Of a DNA stretch of 6,430 nucleotides, positions 1-6,416 are shown in pieces. The notes beneath the pieces were generated by a model. It was not told the origin of the DNA, made no database searches, and saw nothing but the letters and a program-made list of their open reading frames with translations. Numbering within the stretch: the stretch's first letter is position 1; the number at the start of each line of letters is the position of its first letter. The DNA is from Chloroflexota bacterium (lineage in GTDB: Bacteria; Chloroflexota; UBA11872; VXOZ01). The translations under genes were made by a program, and so were the position numbers. The stretch is from contig VXOZ01000253.1 of assembly GCA_009839775.1 (NCBI GenBank), positions 1,298 to 7,727 on the forward strand, read 5' to 3'.

Positions 1-1
1 A

Positions 2-1174
2 AAAGAGGACGCCATCGAGAGCCGCCAGTACGACGAGGCGGTAGGTCTTGGCGAGAAGGAAACGGAACTGCGCAAGAAGATCGAAGACCTCGAATCCGAC
101 TGGCCGAACACGGAAGAGAAGTGGCCGGAGGTCACCAAAGAAGACGTGGCGACCGTAGTTTCTATGTGGACGGGCATCCCGGTGACGCGCATCGCCCAAG
201 AGGAGTCGGAACGGCTGCTTCACATGGAAGAGAACTTACACAAAAAAGTGGTGAGCCAGGAAGAGGCCATCAGCAACGTCTCCAAGGCCGTGCGGCGCGC
301 GCGCGCCGGACTGAAAGACCCCAAACGGCCGATTGGCTCGTTCATTTTCGTCGGTCCCACCGGCTCCGGCAAGACATATCTGGCCCGGGCGCTGGCGGAG
401 TTCATGTTCGGCAGCAGCGACGCCATGGTCAGGCTCGACATGTCGGAATACATGGAGAAGCACACGATTTCACGCTTGGTGGGCGCGCCGCCGGGCTACG
501 TGGGCTATGAGGAAGGCGGCCAACTCACCGAAGCGGTGCGGCGGCGCAGCTACTCCGTGGTGCTTCTGGACGAGATCGAAAAGGCGCACCCCGACGTCTT
601 CAACGTGCTCCTCCAGATTATGGAAGACGGTCGGCTTACCGACGGCAAGGGCCGCACGGTGGACTTCCGCAATACGATCCTCATCATGACCTCGAACGTG
701 GGCGCGCACCTCATCAAGCGCGACGCCGCCGTCGGCTTCCGGCTGGAAGCTACCGACCTGCGCACCGAGGGACAGCTCTACAAAGAGATGCGGGAACGCG
801 TGATGGCGGAGATCAAGAAGACCTTCCGGCCTGAGTTCCTCAATCGCGTGGACAGCGTGGTCGTCTTCCACCACCTGTCAAAAGAGGACATCATCAAGAT
901 CGTGGATATTGAGCTTGACGAAGTGCGGGCGCGCCTCACCGAGCAGGAGATTACGCTGGAAGTGACCGACGACGCGAAAGAACTCCTCGTAGAGCAAGGG
1001 TACGACCCCGATAACGGCGCCCGACCGTTGCGGCGGGTTATCCAAAATCTGATCGAGAATGAACTTGCGGAAGGTCTGCTGGCGGAGAAATTCCACGCGG
1101 GGGATACCATAACGGTGGACCGCGATGGTGAGGAATTGCGCCTGGAAGTGCGGATGCTGGTGGAGCAGACTTAA
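2..1174 (+). CDS. clpC: ClpC-type AAA+ protease ATPase subunit (5'-truncated by window)
   Basis: This is the C-terminal part of a ClpC/Hsp100 unfoldase, the ATP-driven ring that unfolds proteins and feeds them to the ClpP peptidase in the cytoplasm. The frame is open from the window edge, so the start lies upstream; 390 residues are visible, about the second half of a usual 810-residue ClpC. Window residues 1-35 are a charged UVR-like helical linker. The second ATPase domain follows: Walker A GPTGSGKT at 118-125, pore loop GYVGY at 165-169, Walker B VVLLDE at 186-191, sensor-1 Asn232, arginine finger Arg282 in FRPEFLNR, and sensor-2 GARPLRR at 339-345. A VGF tripeptide at 244-246 sits where ClpC carries its ClpP-docking loop, which argues for ClpC rather than ClpB. 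Walker A has Ser and a following Tyr where GVGKTE is usual. The gene ends in TAA before a terminator-like hairpin, so it probably ends its own transcript. Confidence 0.96.
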   Translation, partial: KEDAIESRQYDEAVGLGEKETELRKKIEDLESDWPNTEEKWPEVTKEDVATVVSMWTGIPVTRIAQEESERLLHMEENLHKKVVSQEEAISNVSKAVRRARAGLKDPKRPIGSFIFVGPTGSGKTYLARALAEFMFGSSDAMVRLDMSEYMEKHTISRLVGAPPGYVGYEEGGQLTEAVRRRSYSVVLLDEIEKAHPDVFNVLLQIMEDGRLTDGKGRTVDFRNTILIMTSNVGAHLIKRDAAVGFRLEATDLRTEGQLYKEMRERVMAEIKKTFRPEFLNRVDSVVVFHHLSKEDIIKIVDIELDEVRARLTEQEITLEVTDDAKELLVEQGYDPDNGARPLRRVIQNLIENELAEGLLAEKFHAGDTITVDRDGEELRLEVRMLVEQT

Positions 1175-1203
1175 TCAAAACATCTTTGCTTGGATCGAAA
1201 ATC

Positions 1204-1230
1204 AACGGCCCGGCGATTGCCGGGCTGTTT
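1204..1230 (+). terminator. Putative intrinsic terminator after clpC
   Basis: A perfect 7-bp G+C-rich stem, GCCCGGC (1208-1214) with GCCGGGC (1219-1225), closes a GATT loop. It extends outward through a G-U wobble, one C-G pair and two A-U pairs to 1204-1229, giving about 11 pairs. The downstream arm runs into TGTTTGCTG, which is T-rich but not a long T run. It lies 30 bp after the clpC stop codon, the expected place. The hairpin is seen directly; termination is inferred, and efficiency may be moderate because of the short T tract. Confidence 0.65.
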
Positions 1231-1266
1231 GCTGTCGTGGGCAGAGAGCGGCGTCTCCGCATTCGC

Positions 1267-1272
1267 TACAAT
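1267..1272 (+). promoter_or_regulatory. Candidate -10 element for radA
   Basis: TACAAT matches five of six bases of the bacterial TATAAT consensus. It lies between the clpC terminator candidate and radA, giving an expected leader of roughly 70 nt. No convincing TTGACA-like -35 box is found 16-18 bp upstream and there is no TG extension, so this is a weak prediction supported mainly by position. The rest of the 173-bp gap shows only a five-codon open frame (ATG at 1318, stop TAG at 1333-1335), too short to call. Confidence 0.3.
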
Positions 1273-1333
1273 GTACAAGAAGATAACGTCAGCAGCGGGC
1301 GCAGAGTCCCCTAGCGCATGGCAGTTGTGCCGT

Positions 1334-1341
1334 AGAGAGAG
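1334..1341 (+). promoter_or_regulatory. Ribosome binding site deciding the radA start
   Basis: A purine stretch, AGAGAGAG, ends 6 nt before the GTG at 1348 and only 3 nt before the in-frame TTG at 1345. The spacing favours GTG. The resulting N-terminus, with MSKTKS before the first zinc-finger cysteine, matches the usual RadA N-terminus in length. The match to the Shine-Dalgarno consensus is only partial. Confidence 0.5.
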
Positions 1342-1347
1342 TTTTTG

Positions 1348-2805
1348 GTGAGCAAGACCAAGAGCGTTTTCGTCTGCCAGCAGTGCGAGTATGAATCTCC
1401 CAAGTGGGCCGGACAGTGCCCTTCTTGCCAGACGTGGAACAGCTTGGTGGAGAGCGTGCAACGCGAGGGCGCGGCCGGCGCGGCGCGTTCAAGACAGCGC
1501 GCGTCTGCCGCCGTGCCGCAAGCGCAGAAGCTCCAAGACATCCCGCCCAGCGACCTCATGCGCATCGCGGTGCCAATCGGCGAACTCCACCGCGTCCTGG
1601 GCGGCGGCCTGGTACCGGGGAGCGCGGTGCTTCTCTCCGGCGATCCCGGCATCGGCAAGTCCACGCTCTTGCTGCAGTTTGCCATTGCCTTGGCGCACGC
1701 CGACCGGCCCGTGCTCTATGTATCGGGAGAAGAGAGCGCGGCGCAAATCCGTTTGCGGGCGACGCGGCTCGGTCTTGACCCCCAGGAACTCTACGTCCTC
1801 GCCGAGATCGGCCTGGAAGACATTCTCGATGCTATCGCGCAGGTCCGTCCCGGTCTCGTCATCATCGATTCGATTCAAACCCTCGTCAGTGCAGAGCTTA
1901 CCGGTGTGCCGGGCAGCATCGGGCAAGTGCGGGAATGTGCCTCCCAGTTGGTGGCGTTGGCGAAACAGACGGGAGTCACGCTCTTCATGGTCGGCCACGT
2001 CACGAAGGAAGGCACCGTGGCCGGACCGAAGACGCTGGAACACATGGTAGACACGGTGTTGGCGCTGGCCGGCGACCAGCACCACAACTACCGCATTCTC
2101 AAAGCCACCAAGAACCGCTTCGGCTCCACGAACGAAGTTGGCATATTCGCCATGCAGGAGCGGGGACTGGTAGAGGTACCCAATCCCTCGGCGGCCTTTC
2201 TGGCAGAGCGGGAACCCGTCCCGGGGTCGGCAATTGCCGTGCCGCTGGAGGGATCGCGGCCTCTCCTCGTCGAAGTGCAGGCGCTGGTGACCTACAGTCC
2301 CTTGGCGGTGCCGCGCCGTATGGCAAACGGCTTCGATCAGAGCCGCCTGCACATGCTCATCGCGGTGCTTACCAAGCGCGCGGGCTTGCGCTTGGCCGAT
2401 CAGGACGTCTACGTCAACGTAGTCGGCGGTCTGGAGTTGGACGAACCTGCGGTGGACTTAGCGGTCTGTCTGGCAATCGCCTCCAGCGTGGCAGACGTCG
2501 CGCTGCCGGGCGATCTGGTCGCGATTGGTGAAGTCGGTCTGGCAGGCGAACTGCGCAGCGTCTTCAAGCTGGAAGAACGCATACGCGAGGCGGTCCGTCG
2601 TGGGTACAAGCGAGCCTTGCTGCCGCGCACGAGCACGCTTGCTGCACTTGGTGATGCCCGGCCCGACCTTTCCCGCGCCGAGAGCGTGCGGCAGGCTATT
2701 CGCCTTGCCCTAGGCAAGACGCCGCCAAAGAGCCAGAAAGGTCAGGACAGAGGCGCTCATGAAGATACCCGGGAAGAGGCAGAGGAAGCGACCGCTCACC
2801 GTTAG
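1348..2805 (+). CDS. radA: DNA repair protein RadA/Sms
   Basis: RadA is a RecA-like ATPase that helps process recombination intermediates and drives branch migration during recombinational repair. The 485-residue product has all its family parts in order. An N-terminal C4 zinc finger uses Cys10, Cys13, Cys24 and Cys27. The RecA-like core carries Walker A GDPGIGKST at 98-106 and Walker B ending at Asp174 in VIIDS. The RadA-specific KNRFG motif is at 255-259. A Lon-protease-like C-terminal domain spans about 280-455 (GGLELDEPAVDLA at 360-372). The GTG start was chosen over TTG at 1345 because of ribosome-site spacing and N-terminal fit. The last 25 residues are a charged, low-complexity tail beyond the usual end near residue 458 and may be lineage-specific. 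The gene follows the clpC terminator and is 65 bp from ispD, so it probably begins a new transcript. Confidence 0.97.
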   Translation: MSKTKSVFVCQQCEYESPKWAGQCPSCQTWNSLVESVQREGAAGAARSRQRASAAVPQAQKLQDIPPSDLMRIAVPIGELHRVLGGGLVPGSAVLLSGDPGIGKSTLLLQFAIALAHADRPVLYVSGEESAAQIRLRATRLGLDPQELYVLAEIGLEDILDAIAQVRPGLVIIDSIQTLVSAELTGVPGSIGQVRECASQLVALAKQTGVTLFMVGHVTKEGTVAGPKTLEHMVDTVLALAGDQHHNYRILKATKNRFGSTNEVGIFAMQERGLVEVPNPSAAFLAEREPVPGSAIAVPLEGSRPLLVEVQALVTYSPLAVPRRMANGFDQSRLHMLIAVLTKRAGLRLADQDVYVNVVGGLELDEPAVDLAVCLAIASSVADVALPGDLVAIGEVGLAGELRSVFKLEERIREAVRRGYKRALLPRTSTLAALGDARPDLSRAESVRQAIRLALGKTPPKSQKGQDRGAHEDTREEAEEATAHR

Positions 2806-2855
2806 CGTGGCGCAATGCACGACAGTGAGTTTACTAGAAGACACTTTCTTCCTGC

Positions 2856-2860
2856 AGGAG
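2856..2860 (+). promoter_or_regulatory. Ribosome binding site of ispD
   Basis: AGGAG is a strong Shine-Dalgarno match, 10 nt upstream of the GTG at 2871. It supports that non-ATG start. The 65-bp radA-ispD gap shows no convincing promoter or terminator, so read-through from radA is likely. Confidence 0.7.
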
Positions 2861-2870
2861 ACCTCCGCCT

Positions 2871-3602
2871 GTGACAGATACGAGCCTAGCGGCAATTATA
2901 GTTGGCGGCGGACGCAGCCGCCGCATGCAAGGGCACGACAAGCTCTACGCGCCGCTGGGCGGGCGACCGGTCATTGCCGCGACCGTGGAGGTTTTCGAGT
3001 CGTCAGCGGCGGTCGACGCGATCATACTCGTCGTAGCAGAGGATCGTGTCATATTTTGTCGGGAGCTTGCCCGGGAACGTGGTTGGCGTAAGGTGCGGGC
3101 CATCTGCGCCGGCGGCGCGAGCCGCAGCCATTCGGTAGCCAACGGTCTCCACGCGCTGCAGGGCATCCTGGCGGATTACGTGGCCGTGCACGACGCGGCG
3201 CGTCCGTTCGTGTCTTCGGAGCTCATCGACCGAGGACTGGCCGCGGCGCAACGGCACGGCGCGGCGGTTCCCGGCATACCGTGCGCCGATACCATCAGGC
3301 GCGTTGACGCGAACGACCAAGCCTGCGAGACGCTGCCGCGCGGCGCCTTGCGTGCCATTCAGACTCCCCAAGTATTCGCCCGTACTTTGCTAGAGCAGGC
3401 GTACCGGGAGCAGCACGCGCACCTCGCCACATTCACGGATGACGCCGCCGTGGTGGAGGCTACGGGCGTAACCGTCCATGTGGTGCCGGGAGATTATGCT
3501 AACATGAAAATCACCACCCCAACGGACCTGGCATTCGCCCAATGGCTTGCGCACAGTGGCGTGGTTCATGTGCGCTCGCAGCGGAGCGACGGAGACGCGT
3601 AA
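2871..3602 (+). CDS. ispD: 2-C-methyl-D-erythritol 4-phosphate cytidylyltransferase
   Basis: IspD catalyses the third step of the MEP isoprenoid pathway, joining CTP and methylerythritol 4-phosphate to give CDP-methylerythritol and diphosphate in the cytoplasm. The 243-residue product is slightly longer than typical IspD (about 230). The N-terminal nucleotide-binding loop GGGRSRRM (12-19) is followed by DKL (23-25), placing Arg18 and Lys24 where the catalytic Arg and Lys of E. coli IspD lie. Other family marks are GGASRSHSV (81-89), VHDAARP (106-112), TPQVF (165-169), TDDA (189-192) and Lys213 in the MKITTPTDL segment near the C-terminus. The start is GTG with a good ribosome site. The stop TAA shares its last A with the ATG of ispF. 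Pairing with ispF supports the assignment over other nucleotidyltransferases such as MobA, which share the N-terminal loop. Confidence 0.95.
   Translation: MTDTSLAAIIVGGGRSRRMQGHDKLYAPLGGRPVIAATVEVFESSAAVDAIILVVAEDRVIFCRELARERGWRKVRAICAGGASRSHSVANGLHALQGILADYVAVHDAARPFVSSELIDRGLAAAQRHGAAVPGIPCADTIRRVDANDQACETLPRGALRAIQTPQVFARTLLEQAYREQHAHLATFTDDAAVVEATGVTVHVVPGDYANMKITTPTDLAFAQWLAHSGVVHVRSQRSDGDA
3591..3594 (+). promoter_or_regulatory. Ribosome binding site of ispF, inside ispD
   Basis: GGAG lies 7 nt before the ATG at 3602, within the last codons of ispD. It selects this ATG over an in-frame ATG at 3542 deep inside ispD. With the TAATG stop-start overlap, it points to translational coupling of ispD and ispF. 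Confidence 0.65.
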
Positions 3603-4192
3603 TGGAGGCAGCGCAGACCGAAACGCCGCTTGCTGAACAGGACGAAAGTGAGACGGCTGCCCATTCGCCTGCGGCCCCCTCGCTACGCGTTGGTATCGGC
3701 TATGACGTGCATCGCCTCGTCCCCGATCGTCTTCTCGTTCTTGGCGGCGTGCGTATACCGCACGCTCAAGGGCTATCGGGTCATTCCGACGCTGACGTTT
3801 TGTTGCATGCCATCATCGACGCACTGCTCGGCGCCGCGGCGTTGCCCGACATCGGTCGTCAATTTCCCGCGGACGATCCGCAATTCGAGGGTGCAGATAG
3901 CTTGCAATTGTTAGACAATGTGCTTAAGCTACTGACTGAAAGGCACTGGCGTATCGTCAACATAGACAGTACAATTTTGGCGCAAGGACCCAGGCTCGCG
4001 AGCTTCATACCTGCGATGCAAGCTGCCATTGCTCGTACGCTGGGGATAGAAGCAATGAACGTAGGCATTAAAGCCACCACCACAGAAGGACTGGACGCCA
4101 TCGGCGCCGGTCGCGGCATCGCGGCGCACGCCGTGGCGCTCCTCATGCACGATCCCTCGCTGCAAGACTGCGCGTGTATCCCGCCCCGTTAG
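3602..4192 (+). CDS. ispF: 2-C-methyl-D-erythritol 2,4-cyclodiphosphate synthase
   Basis: IspF is the MEP-pathway enzyme that cyclises CDP-methylerythritol 2-phosphate to methylerythritol 2,4-cyclodiphosphate, releasing CMP. It is normally a zinc-dependent homotrimer. The product has 196 residues against about 157-160 usually. The surplus is a 27-residue acidic, alanine-rich N-terminal extension before LRVGIGYDVH and a tail of about 14 residues after VALL. Zinc ligands are present as Asp35, His37 and His69. HSDADV (61-66) and KATTTE (157-162) are intact, the latter including the Glu that matches metal-binding Glu135 of E. coli. The next motif is unusual: residues 168-172 read GAGRG where GRxEG is typical. 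The ATG at 3602 was chosen because it overlaps the ispD stop and has a ribosome site; no later in-frame start was found before the conserved core. Confidence 0.94.
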   Translation: MEAAQTETPLAEQDESETAAHSPAAPSLRVGIGYDVHRLVPDRLLVLGGVRIPHAQGLSGHSDADVLLHAIIDALLGAAALPDIGRQFPADDPQFEGADSLQLLDNVLKLLTERHWRIVNIDSTILAQGPRLASFIPAMQAAIARTLGIEAMNVGIKATTTEGLDAIGAGRGIAAHAVALLMHDPSLQDCACIPPR

Positions 4193-4194
4193 GG

Positions 4195-4261
4195 GCTTTG
4201 TGTGATTGCGCGCGGCCGCCAGGCCCACAAAGCGCAACCCACTGTTCACTGAGGCGCAGTG
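4195..4261 (+). other. Structured ispF-cysE intergenic segment (two potential hairpins)
   Basis: GCTTTGTG (4195-4202) pairs perfectly with CACAAAGC (4226-4233), an 8-bp stem around a 23-nt loop. The loop holds a further GGCC/GGCC pairing (4214-4217 with 4222-4225). A second hairpin, CACTG (4247-4251) with CAGTG (4257-4261), sits 7 nt before the cysE ribosome site. Neither is followed by a T run, so a standard intrinsic terminator is not supported. They could be a leader structure, an RNA-processing site or chance in G+C-rich DNA. No T-box features could be recognised in this 90-bp gap, and no clear promoter. Confidence 0.35.
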
Positions 4262-4268
4262 TTGTAAC

Positions 4269-4273
4269 GAGGG
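4269..4273 (+). promoter_or_regulatory. Ribosome binding site of cysE
   Basis: GAGGG is followed by A and lies 9 nt before the ATG at 4283, a usual Shine-Dalgarno spacing. It supports the chosen start. Confidence 0.6.
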
Positions 4274-4282
4274 AAGTTTTCA

Positions 4283-4972
4283 ATGAGCATTCTCCGTGCG
4301 CTGCGGCAGGACATCCGTGTAACGCTCGAGCGTGACCCTGCCGCGCGCAACGTAATCGAAATCATCTTGGCCTATCCGGGCGTGCATGCGATCTGGTTCT
4401 ATCGGCTAACGCACGCCCTGTGGCAGGCGGACGTACCGGTTGTGCCGCGTTTTATCTCCCATATCGCCCGCTTTCTCACCGGCATCGAGATTCACCCCGG
4501 GGCAAAGCTCGGCCCCGGCCTCTTCATTGACCATGGCATGGGCGTCGTAATCGGCGAGACCGCGGAAATCGGCAAAGACGTGACGCTGTACCAAGGCGTT
4601 ACCCTTGGCGCGCAGACACGCCATACCGGCAAGCGTCATCCCACCTTGAGCGATAACGTCGTCGTAGGCGCAGGGGCAAAAATTCTGGGACCGGTGACGA
4701 TTGGCGAAGACTGTGTCATTGGCGCCGGGGCTGTCGTGGTAAACGACGTGCCGGCCCACGCCACCGTGGTGGGTGTGCCGGGCCACGTGGTCGCCATGCG
4801 CGACCCCCACACCGGGGAGAGCGCGCGCGTGGTGCAGCCCGATCCCATGGCGGAAGCGCTCTACGCCTTGCAGAAACGCGTCGTAGACCTGGAGGCGCGG
4901 CTGGCGCGCTTCGAGAAAGACGGCGTGTCGGCAGAGCACGAAGAGGCGCTGGAGCGGTGCCGTGACGCTTAG
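4283..4972 (+). CDS. cysE: Serine O-acetyltransferase
   Basis: CysE transfers acetyl from acetyl-CoA to L-serine, giving O-acetylserine, the substrate of cysteine synthase. The 229-residue product is of the short bacterial type. A helical N-terminal part (about 1-65) carries DPAARN (18-23). A left-handed beta-helix of hexapeptide repeats (about 66-170) includes IHPGA, FIDHGMGVVIGETA (81-94, with the catalytic Asp83-His84 pair), GVTLG (105-109) and GKRHPTL (116-122). Residues about 187-225 form a charged, probably coiled-coil tail longer than in many short homologues. The start is ATG with a good ribosome site. The last 11 bp overlap cysS in another frame, so cysteine precursor synthesis and cysteinyl-tRNA formation are probably co-expressed. 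Other hexapeptide acetyltransferases are unlikely given the DHG and GKRHP motifs and the context. Confidence 0.96.
   Translation: MSILRALRQDIRVTLERDPAARNVIEIILAYPGVHAIWFYRLTHALWQADVPVVPRFISHIARFLTGIEIHPGAKLGPGLFIDHGMGVVIGETAEIGKDVTLYQGVTLGAQTRHTGKRHPTLSDNVVVGAGAKILGPVTIGEDCVIGAGAVVVNDVPAHATVVGVPGHVVAMRDPHTGESARVVQPDPMAEALYALQKRVVDLEARLARFEKDGVSAEHEEALERCRDA
4951..4954 (+). promoter_or_regulatory. Ribosome binding site of cysS, inside cysE
   Basis: GGAG lies 7 nt before the GTG at 4962, within the final codons of cysE. It supports the GTG start and suggests that ribosomes finishing cysE help initiate cysS. Confidence 0.6.
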
Positions 4973-6377
4973 CATTTCCAACACGCTTGGCGGCCAGCGA
5001 GAGCCGTTCACGCCCCTCGACGGCAAGCACGTCAAGATGTACGTCTGCGGCATGACGCCCAAGCGCGAACCGCACATCGGCCATGCGCGCCTCTTCGTGG
5101 CCATGGACATGGTCCGGCGGTATCTCACCTACCAAGGCTATGAAGTCCAGCACGTGCAGAACATCACCGACGTTGACGATAAGATCATCGCGGCGGCGGA
5201 ACGCGAGGGCGTGACGCCGGATGAAGTCGCGCAGATGTATACGGACGCTTACGACGCGGTGATGGGCAATCTCAACGTCCTGCGGGCGCATGTGTACCCC
5301 AAGGTCACCGAGACCCTGCCACAGATCATCGAGATGATCGAGGGCCTGATTGAGAAAGGGGCGGCGTACGCAGCCGAGGAGGCGGTGTATTTCTCGGTCC
5401 CAGGTTTTGCGGCGTATGGCGCGCTCTCCACCCGTACCGAAGAGAGCGGCATTCAGGCGGGCGCCTCCGGGCGGGTGGATGATGAGCCCGGCAAGCGCGA
5501 CCCGCGCGACTTTGCCCTCTGGAAGCCGGCGAAACCCGGCGAACCCTGGTGGCAAAGCCCGTGGGGACAGGGACGCCCCGGCTGGCACATCGAGTGCAGC
5601 ACGATGATCTATGAGACGCTCGGCGAACAGATCGACATACACGGCGGCGGCGCGGACCTCATCTTTCCCCACCATGAGAACGAGATCGCGCAGAGCGAGG
5701 CGTTTACGGACAAAAGCCCCTTTACAAAATACTGGCTGCACTCCGGCTTGCTGACGATCAACGGCCAGAAGATGGCGCACTCGCTCGGCAACTTCATCAC
5801 CATTGAAGACATTCTCAAAGAGTACAGCGGGCCGGTGCTGCGGCTCTACCTGCTCTCCGTGCACTATCGTTCACCGCTCACCTATACACCGGACAATCTT
5901 GAGCAGGCCCGGGCCGGCATGGCGCGCTTGACCGGCGCTCTGCGCGTACAGGCCGACGGCAGCGGCAGCATGGATGCCGAGCTGGCCCAGGCCGCCGCGC
6001 GGGCGGAAAGCGGCTTCTTCGGCGCCATGGATAGCGACTTCAACTCCGCCGGCGCGGTGGGGCAGCTCTACGAACTGGTGCGCGAGATCAATCGCCTGGG
6101 AGCAAACGCCCAACCGGCCACCTTGCAGGCCGCACAGGAAAGCTTGGTGAACCTGGCCGACATCTTGGGCATCGACTTGCAAGAGGTGCTGGAAGCGGAA
6201 ATGGCGACCGGCGACGGTGACGCCGCCGGATTTATCGACCTGCTCGTGGAACTGCGGGCTGACCTGCGCAAGGAGAAGCAGTTTGCGTTAGCCGACAAGG
6301 TGCGGGATGAACTGGCGGCCTTGGGCATTGCCTTGGAGGATTCACCCGGCGGCACAGTCTGGCGGCGCAAGTCGTAG
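4962..6377 (+). CDS. cysS: Cysteinyl-tRNA synthetase
   Basis: CysS is a class I aminoacyl-tRNA synthetase that activates cysteine with ATP and attaches it to tRNA-Cys. The 471-residue product is full length (E. coli has 461). Its Rossmann catalytic domain has the HIGH motif at 38-41 and NITDVDDKII at 67-76. The zinc site that selects cysteine is complete: Cys29, Cys212 in GWHIECS, His237 and Glu241 in HHENE. The usual KMSKS loop reads KMAHS at 270-274, followed by the conserved LGNF. The segment before HIGH reads TPKREP (32-37) where TVYD-like sequence is common. The helical anticodon-recognition part covers about 315-471, ending in the family-typical GGTVWRR. The GTG start fits the normal N-terminus (NTLGG...MYVCG). 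MshC, a related ligase, is less likely because of the full-length C-terminal domain and the cysE-cysS pairing. Confidence 0.96.
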   Translation: MTLSISNTLGGQREPFTPLDGKHVKMYVCGMTPKREPHIGHARLFVAMDMVRRYLTYQGYEVQHVQNITDVDDKIIAAAEREGVTPDEVAQMYTDAYDAVMGNLNVLRAHVYPKVTETLPQIIEMIEGLIEKGAAYAAEEAVYFSVPGFAAYGALSTRTEESGIQAGASGRVDDEPGKRDPRDFALWKPAKPGEPWWQSPWGQGRPGWHIECSTMIYETLGEQIDIHGGGADLIFPHHENEIAQSEAFTDKSPFTKYWLHSGLLTINGQKMAHSLGNFITIEDILKEYSGPVLRLYLLSVHYRSPLTYTPDNLEQARAGMARLTGALRVQADGSGSMDAELAQAAARAESGFFGAMDSDFNSAGAVGQLYELVREINRLGANAQPATLQAAQESLVNLADILGIDLQEVLEAEMATGDGDAAGFIDLLVELRADLRKEKQFALADKVRDELAALGIALEDSPGGTVWRRKS

Positions 6378-6416
6378 TCGTTTCGCAGCACCCGCGCACA
6401 AATGAGATCGTAGGGG

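Noticed and set aside
1318..1335. Five-codon ATG...TAG frame just upstream of radA, considered as a leader peptide
   Set aside because: Too short, no clear ribosome site of its own, and no run of regulatory codons; expected by chance.
1171..1461. Minus-strand open frame spanning the clpC-radA gap
   Set aside because: It runs through the terminator hairpin and into radA, and its translation shows no recognisable family.
1489..2352. Minus-strand open frame (287 codons) opposite radA
   Set aside because: It is a shadow of radA: composition is typical of a complementary frame, with no motif and no supporting ribosome site or spacing.
2806..2870. Possible promoter in the radA-ispD gap
   Set aside because: AT-rich triplets are present but no -35/-10 pair with proper spacing could be found.
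2855..2871. Possible hairpin around the ispD ribosome site (CAGG with CCTG)
   Set aside because: Only four pairs with a 9-base loop; too weak to support regulation of the start.
4193..4240. Intrinsic terminator after ispF
   Set aside because: The 8-bp stem lacks a downstream T run and has a long loop, so it is recorded only as a structured segment.
4716..5864. Long minus-strand open frame (382 codons) opposite cysE and cysS
   Set aside because: It lies opposite two intact, strongly recognisable genes, its translation is Arg/Ala/His/Pro-rich with no recognisable domain, and long antisense frames are expected from G+C-rich codon use.
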